A DNA stretch of 64,000 bases. Source: a bacterium. Lineage in GTDB: Bacteria; Chloroflexota; Dormibacteria; Aeolococcales; Bog-877. Below, in pieces: positions 57,867 through 64,000 of this stretch (position 1 is the stretch's first letter; each line of letters opens with the position of its first letter). Position numbers and translations under genes: made by a program. The DNA is taken from contig JAJYPP010000010.1 in NCBI GenBank assembly GCA_021795235.1, positions 1-64,000 on the forward strand, given 5' to 3'. The notes under the pieces are model-generated. The model was not told the origin of the DNA, ran no database searches, and saw only the letters and a list, made by a program, of their open reading frames with translations.

Positions 57867-59047
57867 CCGGCGACGTCCTCGCCCCAAGCGGTGACCAGTT
57901 CCGCCACCCCCGCGCCTCGGGCCACGGTAACCCCCAGACGGATCAGCGCAGCCTCGAGGGCCGCCAGTCCCTGGAGCAGATCGGGGAGGTCGGCCGCTCC
58001 CATGTGACCGAAGCGGACCCCAAGCGGTGCCCACTGCCCGATCCCGCCCGCGATGGTCACCCCGTCCTTGGCCACCTCGAGCCGGAGGTCGGTCGGAGCG
58101 ACACCAGCCGGCACTCCGGTCGCGGTGACAGTTGCCCCTAGGACGGCCTCCTCGGCCAGAGGGCTGAGCCCAATCGCTCGCAGGCCCCGGCGCACGGACC
58201 GGGCCATCCGGCGATGGCGGCGGAAGCGGTCGTCCCAGCCCTCCTCGATGGCTATGTCCACCGCCTCCGCCCCGGCGATGATCATGTTGGTGGGCAGGGT
58301 GGCGAAGTACCGGCCCATGGGATCACCCATGGTGGCCTCCCAGTTGAGCCAGTCGAGGAAGTAGCTGCGGCAGGAGGGCAGCCGGCGGCGTGCCTCCAGG
58401 GCGGCCGGGGAGATCACCAGGATGGCCAGCCCGGGAGGCATCCCCAGGGCCTTCTGCGAAGCGGTGACGACCACGTCGATGCCACTCTCGCTCATGTCGA
58501 CCGGCATGCCCCCCACCGTGGCCACGGCGTCCAGCACCATCAGGACCCCGAGCTCGCGCGCGACCCTGGCATACTCGCGAAACGGTGACATCACTCCGGT
58601 CGCGGTGTCGACGTGGGTGGCGGCCATCACCCGTGCGCCCGAAGCCTTGAGTGCCGCCTCGACCAGCTCCGGAGCCACCTGCTCACCCCAGGGACACTCA
58701 ACCACCTCCACCTCCGCTCCCAGGGCCCGGCCGACCGCGGCGTAGCGATCCCCGAAAAGTCCGTGGCTGACGACCAGGAGCTTCTCTCCCGGCGCCACCA
58801 GGTTGACGATCCCGCACTCCAGGGCGAGGGTGCCGCTGCCGGCCAGCGCCAGGACCAGCGGCGCACCCGTCCCGGACGCCGGTGCTCCCACCGCCTGGGC
58901 CACCCCCAACTGAAGTCGCTGCAGCGCAGCCGCGGTGGCGGCGCTGCTGTGGCCCTCGGTGGGCCGCGCCAGCGCTTCCAGCACCCGCTGAGGCACCGGG
59001 GTAGGACCGGGGATGAGGAGTAACGGGGACGTAACTCTCGAACTCAA
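57863..59047 (-). CDS. Class V aminotransferase (alanine-glyoxylate/serine-pyruvate type); TTG start at 59047
   Basis: LLLIPGPTPVPQRVLEALARPTEGHSSA; DAVATVGGMPVDMSESGIDVVVTASQKALGMPPGLA (PLP lysine). Confidence 0.92.
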   Translation of the reverse strand: MSSRVTSPLLLIPGPTPVPQRVLEALARPTEGHSSAATAAALQRLQLGVAQAVGAPASGTGAPLVLALAGSGTLALECGIVNLVAPGEKLLVVSHGLFGDRYAAVGRALGAEVEVVECPWGEQVAPELVEAALKASGARVMAATHVDTATGVMSPFREYARVARELGVLMVLDAVATVGGMPVDMSESGIDVVVTASQKALGMPPGLAILVISPAALEARRRLPSCRSYFLDWLNWEATMGDPMGRYFATLPTNMIIAGAEAVDIAIEEGWDDRFRRHRRMARSVRRGLRAIGLSPLAEEAVLGATVTATGVPAGVAPTDLRLEVAKDGVTIAGGIGQWAPLGVRFGHMGAADLPDLLQGLAALEAALIRLGVTVARGAGVAELVTAWGEDVAG

Positions 59048-59060
59048 AATCAAGCTCCTG

Positions 59061-60632
59061 TCACACTGGAAAGATGCCGTGGTGGCGGCCGGGTTGCGGC
59101 CTGCGCCGAGAGCCGGCAACCGCCAGCCTGGAGATCAACTCCTCCCTGAGGAGACCAGGGTCCACGATGGCGTCGATCACCAGGTCCGACGCCAGCCGGA
59201 AGACGTCGATGTTCTCAGCGTACTCCAACCGCATCCGGTCCACGAAGGCGGCGCGCTCCGCCTCTGGCAGGGCGGCGATGCGGTTGGCGTAGACCGCGTT
59301 GACAGCCGCCTCGGGACCCATCACGGCAATCTCGGCGGTGGGCAGGGCCAGGGTCGCCTCCGGCTCGAATCCAGGGCCACTCATCGCGTAGAGACCCGCC
59401 CCGTAGGCCTTGCGCAGGACCACGCAGACCCGGGGTACGGTGGCGGAACTCAGGGCCGCGATCATCTTGGCTCCGTGGCGAATGATGCCATCCCGTTCGA
59501 CCGCTGACCCGATCATGAAACCAGGCACGTCCGCCAGAAAAACCAGGGGGATTCCGAACGCATCGCACAGCGTGATGAACCTCGCCGCCTTGTCGGAGGA
59601 GTCCACGAACAGCACCCCGCCCTGATGGGCGGGCTGGGAGGCGACCAGCCCGACCGCGCGCCCCCCCAGCCGCGCGAGGCCGCAGACGATCTCCCTGGCA
59701 TACAGCTGTTTGACCTCGAAGAAGGATCCCGCGTCCAAGATCGCCTCCAGCACCGTGTGCACGTCGTACCCGCGCGCGGACTCCTGGGGCAACAGCTGGG
59801 CCACATCCACCCTGGCGCTGGGCGGCCGCGGGGCCGCGGTGGGGGGATCCGAAGACCAGTTGGTGGGGAAGTAGCCGAGATACTCGCGCAGCGCGGTCAG
59901 CGCCGCAGGCTCATCGGCCGCCAGCAAGTCACCGCAGCCGGAGACCGTACAGTGCATCCTGGCGCCGCCCATCTCCTCCAGGGTCACCCGCTCTCCGACC
60001 ACCTCCGCAGCCATCCGTGGCGACCCCAGATACATGGAGGCGTTGCCCTCAACCATGAAGACCACGTCGCAAAAGGCGGGAATGTAGGCCCCTCCCGCCG
60101 CGCTGGGGCCGAAGAGCACACAGGGCTGTGGCACCTGGCCGCTGAGCCGTACCTGGTTGTGGAAGATGCGACCGGCATGGCGGCGGCCGGGAAACATCTC
60201 CAACTGCTCGGTGATCCGCGCGCCCGCCGAATCCACCAGATAACAGAGGGGTATCTGGAGATGTTCGGCGCGCTCCTGGATGCGCAGAATCTTCTCCACC
60301 GTCCGCGGCCCCCAGGAGCCGGCCTTCACCGTCGGGTCGTTGGCCATGACCGCCACCCGGCGACCGTTGACCACCCCGACCCCGGTCACCACCCCATCCG
60401 CCCCCATCTCCTCTTCGCTCTCGGAGTTGGCCAGGAGACCGTCCTCCACGAAGGAGGTCTTGGCGTCGAAGAGCAATCGGAGTCGCTCCCGCACCGGCAG
60501 CTTCCGCTGCGACGCCAGACGGGAGCGGTACTTCTCCGACCCCCCCAGCCTGGCCCTGGACTCTCTGGTGATCAGCTTCGACCGCCGGTCCAGAGCTGGC
60601 TCCTCTGGGCCCGCGGAGGTGGTCTTGGTCAT
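59061..60632 (-). CDS. Acyl-CoA carboxylase carboxyltransferase (beta) subunit
   Basis: RLLFDAKTSFVEDGLLAN; GPSAAGGAYIPAFCDVVFMVEGNASMYLGSPRM; PLVFLADVPGFMIGSAVERDGIIRHGAKMIAAL. Confidence 0.94.
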   Translation of the reverse strand: MTKTTSAGPEEPALDRRSKLITRESRARLGGSEKYRSRLASQRKLPVRERLRLLFDAKTSFVEDGLLANSESEEEMGADGVVTGVGVVNGRRVAVMANDPTVKAGSWGPRTVEKILRIQERAEHLQIPLCYLVDSAGARITEQLEMFPGRRHAGRIFHNQVRLSGQVPQPCVLFGPSAAGGAYIPAFCDVVFMVEGNASMYLGSPRMAAEVVGERVTLEEMGGARMHCTVSGCGDLLAADEPAALTALREYLGYFPTNWSSDPPTAAPRPPSARVDVAQLLPQESARGYDVHTVLEAILDAGSFFEVKQLYAREIVCGLARLGGRAVGLVASQPAHQGGVLFVDSSDKAARFITLCDAFGIPLVFLADVPGFMIGSAVERDGIIRHGAKMIAALSSATVPRVCVVLRKAYGAGLYAMSGPGFEPEATLALPTAEIAVMGPEAAVNAVYANRIAALPEAERAAFVDRMRLEYAENIDVFRLASDLVIDAIVDPGLLREELISRLAVAGSRRRPQPGRHHGIFPV

Positions 60633-60697
60633 CTGACTCTCGAGTATAGGGACCGCTTCGGCTCGCTCAGGAGCCGGGTCCCCATAGACTCACAGCC

Positions 60698-61288
60698 GTG
60701 GCAGACCCGGGCGTTGGCAGTGCTGCGGGAGGATCCATATGCGGGATCGACGAGGTGGGCCGAGGGTCCCTGGCCGGTCCTCTGGTGGCGGCCGCGGTGG
60801 TGCTGCGACCCGACTTCACCCATCCTCTCTTGCGCGACAGCAAGCGTCTCACCGCCGCCCAGCGCGAGCTCGTCGAGCCCCTCATCAGGCAGGCGGCTGC
60901 GAGCCTGATGGTGGTCGAGATCGGCCCGGAGGACATCGACCGGCATGGGGTGGGGTGGGCCAACCGGCGAGCCTTCGAGCGCTTGCTCGCCGCCGTCGAG
61001 GCCAGCCAGTACCTGGTGGACGGGAACCTGCGCCTTGCGACGACCAGGGCTTACACCTCCCTCATCGGGGGCGACGACCTCGTGCCGGCGATCTCGGCCG
61101 CCTCGATCGTGGCCAAGGTGCATCGAGACCGGCTGATGCGACGTCTGGACCACGAGTTCCCCGGGTACTCGTGGGCGGCCAACAAGGGCTATGGCAGCCC
61201 CGCCCACCTCGATGCCCTGGTGAAGTTGGGCCCAACCCCCCACCATCGCCGCTCCTTCCTGCACCGGCAGGAGCGGCTACCGCTCTGA
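60698..61288 (+). CDS. rnhB: Ribonuclease HII
   Basis: ICGIDEVGRGSLAGPLVAAAVVL; SIVAKVHRDRLM; YSWAANKGYGSPAHLDAL. Confidence 0.94.
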   Translation: MADPGVGSAAGGSICGIDEVGRGSLAGPLVAAAVVLRPDFTHPLLRDSKRLTAAQRELVEPLIRQAAASLMVVEIGPEDIDRHGVGWANRRAFERLLAAVEASQYLVDGNLRLATTRAYTSLIGGDDLVPAISAASIVAKVHRDRLMRRLDHEFPGYSWAANKGYGSPAHLDALVKLGPTPHHRRSFLHRQERLPL

Positions 61289-61373
61289 CCTGGTCGGCCC
61301 GCCCCGCGGGTCACGCCCCGCGGCTGGGCGGTTCAGCGCCGGCGATTCCGCGAGGCGAGCTACCAGCTCTGCG

Positions 61374-62003
61374 TCACCAGCCTCGCTTCTCCCACTGCGC
61401 GAAGGCGGCCACCTCGGCCCCGATGGTGGTGGACCCGCCATGCCCCGGATAGACGATCGTGGCCTGGTCGAGTCCCATGAGCTGGGTGCGAATGCTGCGC
61501 AGGATGGTCGGGAAGTCCCCCAACGGCGTCTGGGTGTTGCCGGGACCACCAGGGAAGAGGGTGTCGCCGGTAAAGACCATCCCCGGCCCCAGGAAGCAGA
61601 CGCTCCCCGGCGTGTGCCCCGGGGTGTGCAGGACCCGCAGCCGGCAGCTGCCGAAGGCTATCTCCTCGCCATGCTCGAAGTGGTGAGTGGGTGGTGGTGG
61701 GGGGAACATCGCCAGGTCGTCGGCGTGGGCCCCGACCCAGGCCCGGTCGTACCGGGCCTCGATCGCCGCCAGAGCCTGCCAATGGTCGGCGTGCCCGTGC
61801 GTCTCCAGGACCGCCACCAAGTTCAGGTCTCCAATCGCGTCAACCAGCCGGTCCACCTCGTCAGCGGCATCGATCAGAATCGCCGCGCGGGTGCTGGGGC
61901 AGGCGACCACGTAGGCGGCGTTGTCGAGGGGTCCGACCCGACGGCGGCGCACCAGGACCTCTCCCTCGTAGTCCCACTCCGGTTCCGGGTTCGCTCTTAC
62001 CAT
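61374..62003 (-). CDS. MBL-fold metallo-hydrolase (glyoxalase II-like)
   Basis: VLETHGHADHWQALAAIE (HxHxDH); VLHTPGHTPGSVCFLG; FTGDTLFPGGPGNT. ATG 62003 behind GGAGG. Confidence 0.9.
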   Translation of the reverse strand: MVRANPEPEWDYEGEVLVRRRRVGPLDNAAYVVACPSTRAAILIDAADEVDRLVDAIGDLNLVAVLETHGHADHWQALAAIEARYDRAWVGAHADDLAMFPPPPPTHHFEHGEEIAFGSCRLRVLHTPGHTPGSVCFLGPGMVFTGDTLFPGGPGNTQTPLGDFPTILRSIRTQLMGLDQATIVYPGHGGSTTIGAEVAAFAQWEKRGW

Positions 62004-62039
62004 CGGAGATGCCTCCTGTTCAGGATCGATCCTCAACTG

Positions 62040-63392
62040 TTAGTCGGGAATGGTCAGCGCTCGGCGCTCGGTGGGGCCCGGTCCCCATCCCAGCCCGGAG
62101 CGCACTCCCAAGCTGGCCCCGACCATCATGACCGAAGCCGCGATGATGGGAACGAATGGCGAACGCGGGCCCCCGCCCGCGTCGATCGCCAGACCGCCCA
62201 GCAAGGGGCCGCAGAAGGCGCAGACGTAACCCAGGGTGAGCATCACCGCAGTCAGGGGAGCGACCCTTCCGGCTGGCGCCACCAGCGGAGCATAGGCGAG
62301 CAGGCCGGCAAACGTCATCGCCACCCCGATTCCGATCAGGGCCGCGAACAGCAGGGGCAGGCGGTCGCCCCAGAGAAACCAACCGGCTGCCCCGGCCAGC
62401 GTGATCAGGCTGCTGAGGAGGTAGAAGTGGCGATTGGTGGCGAAGCCGCGGCGCAGCATGATCAGCCCCACGTCGATCGGGATCATGACGCCGTTGAGGA
62501 CCGCCAGGGACAGGTTGGCCAGGGTTGAGTGGGGCCCGCCCGGGGCCGAGGTTGGGATCCAGGTGTTGGCTGCGAAGAACACCAGCGACTGGCCACCGAA
62601 GCACAGGTAGACCGACCAGAGCGCAGGAGTTCTGACCAGGGGGGCTAGATTCCAGCGCTCCCCGACCGCCAGCCCGATCCTGGCCCGCGGCACCAACCAT
62701 ACCCACGCCAGCAGGCAGCTGACCCCGCAAGCCCCCCAGACCAGCATGGTGCCCTGCCATTGGTGCAGGGCACCATAGAGGACCGGCCGAGAGATGCCCG
62801 CGGCGACCGTCTCGCCCACTGTTATCCCCAGGGTGAAGGTGACCGAGGCCCGCTGGACGTGGTCCCGGAACCACACCTGGAAAAGTGCCGGCAGCCCCGG
62901 CTGCGTGATGGCGATGCCCACACCCATGACCGCGGTCCCCGCGAACAGCGGGAATGCGCCGCCCCAGGGGAGCACCCTGGCCAGCTCCCCGAGCGCCGCC
63001 AGAGCCAGCCCGAACCCCACCACCAGATATCCGCCCCAGCGACGCACCATGGCCGAGGCGGGGAGCGCCAAGATTCCGAAGGCGAGGATGGGGATGCCAC
63101 TCAGCAGGCCAACCTCGGTGTAGCTCAGGTGGAGAGCGCCTCTCACGATCGACAGCACCGGCGGTACCCCCAGGATGGCCGCCCGCAGGTTGAAGCCAAC
63201 CCAGAAGCTGACAAGGAAGAGCAGCGGTCCCCCACCCCACTGTCGCGGGGAGACCGTAGCGGATTCGGCGACTGATACGAGCGAGGGCGCGGCCCTTCCC
63301 CCGCGCCCCGGGAGCAGGGTCCCAGGCATCAGCCCGGCCACCCGCCCGGCAACCGCGCGGAGTGCCCATCTCGGGATCTTTCTGGTAGTCAT
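62040..63392 (-). CDS. MFS transporter (CynX/NimT-like)
   Basis: FWVGFNLRAAILGVPPVLSIVRGALHLSYTEVGLLSGIPILAFGILALPASAMVRRWGGYLVVGFG; 12-TM pattern. ATG 63392. Confidence 0.87.
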   Translation of the reverse strand: MTTRKIPRWALRAVAGRVAGLMPGTLLPGRGGRAAPSLVSVAESATVSPRQWGGGPLLFLVSFWVGFNLRAAILGVPPVLSIVRGALHLSYTEVGLLSGIPILAFGILALPASAMVRRWGGYLVVGFGLALAALGELARVLPWGGAFPLFAGTAVMGVGIAITQPGLPALFQVWFRDHVQRASVTFTLGITVGETVAAGISRPVLYGALHQWQGTMLVWGACGVSCLLAWVWLVPRARIGLAVGERWNLAPLVRTPALWSVYLCFGGQSLVFFAANTWIPTSAPGGPHSTLANLSLAVLNGVMIPIDVGLIMLRRGFATNRHFYLLSSLITLAGAAGWFLWGDRLPLLFAALIGIGVAMTFAGLLAYAPLVAPAGRVAPLTAVMLTLGYVCAFCGPLLGGLAIDAGGGPRSPFVPIIAASVMMVGASLGVRSGLGWGPGPTERRALTIPD

Positions 63393-63640
63393 CCTCGCCG
63401 CAGATCGTAGCCACCGGGGTGCTGGCTGGCAGGTTGGGGCCGGCCTCCCGCGGGCGACCGAGCCTCGCCTGCTCTGCCCGGCTGCCGGCGTGCCGCCGCC
63501 AGGCGACCTGCCCAGGGACTGGCCGTCGCTCGCGCGGCGCCCCGGACGGGCGGTGGCCGGTGGCCGCACATCTGCGCAGGCACGCAGATCAGGGATCCAC
63601 GCCACCTCGCCACTGAATCTATCGGATCTATGCTGGCGTC

Positions 63641-64000
63641 GTGACCAACACGCGCGCCCCTGCTGGTGACGATACCGCACCTGGAATGGGCGAGCGGGGA
63701 CCTCGTCCGGTGACCCGCGCATCGAGGCTCATCGGGGCCGCATTGGTCATGGAGCTCATCTGGTTCATCGCGTTTGCAGCTGGGGGCTTGCTTCTCCTCC
63801 TGTCCGCCGCCCGGAGTGCCCAGCAGAGCTTGGCCTGCGGACCCGCGTCTCCGGGCGTGCTGGCTACCTGTATCGCGCAGCCGAATGTGGTCCTGCCGAT
63901 GGTCCTGCTGGCCGTGGGTTTGGTTGGCTTTGCAGTGACCGGGGTGGCGGCTAGTCTCCTCACCATTCGGTACTTGGGGGTTGGGATCTTCACCTACCTT
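63641..64000 (+). CDS. Membrane protein, 3' end truncated by the window
   Basis: Open frame from GTG: VTNTRAPAGDDTAPGMGERGPRPVTRASRLIGAALVMELIWFIAFAAGGLLLLLSAARSAQQ...VVLPMVLLAVGLVGFAVTGVAASLLTIRYLGVGIFTYL. Confidence 0.65.
   Translation, partial: MTNTRAPAGDDTAPGMGERGPRPVTRASRLIGAALVMELIWFIAFAAGGLLLLLSAARSAQQSLACGPASPGVLATCIAQPNVVLPMVLLAVGLVGFAVTGVAASLLTIRYLGVGIFTYL

Overview
This is a high-GC bacterial chromosomal window, mostly housekeeping genes. I read about 60 features. At the left edge there is a tyrosine integrase abutting a tRNA-Thr gene. Identified gene groups: rlmB-cysS-ispF-ispD-PIN/TRAM-clpC plus a stand-alone Clp_N protein; rpsA; panC-panB-DUF2520; ftsH; two tRNA-Met genes (initiator and elongator); mazG-mfd-pth-ybeY-rpsU; rsmE plus a GalT-like gene; hsp20-dnaJ-grpE-hrcA with a CIRCE; a VIT-type transporter; hemW-lepA; a chelatase I / I+D pair; an F420:NADP reductase; pdhA-pdhB-pdhC-lpd; rpe-pgl-tkt; gdh; and ACC carboxyltransferase, rnhB, MBL and MFS genes. 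No CRISPR array, rRNA or complete mobile element is visible. The content and style fit an uncultured high-GC terrestrial lineage such as Dormibacterota/Chloroflexota-like bacteria, but this is weak inference with no marker rRNA. I did not find a convincing multi-gene undescribed defence or biosynthetic system. The strongest signals are: (1) a ribosomal protein S21 gene absent from the ORF track whose only usable start is CTG behind a perfect Shine-Dalgarno, plus two more CTG-start candidates; (2) about eight genes with a -10-like TANNNT (or GATAAT) hexamer exactly 6-7 nt before the start codon, suggesting widespread leaderless transcription; (3) an ATPase-less protein with two Clp_N domains next to clpC; (4) a frameshifted Rieske pseudogene that has lost a cluster ligand; (5) a regulatory-rich intergenic region upstream of pdhA; (6) a perfect-consensus promoter reading off the left edge. 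All similarity calls are from recognised motifs; no database search was run.
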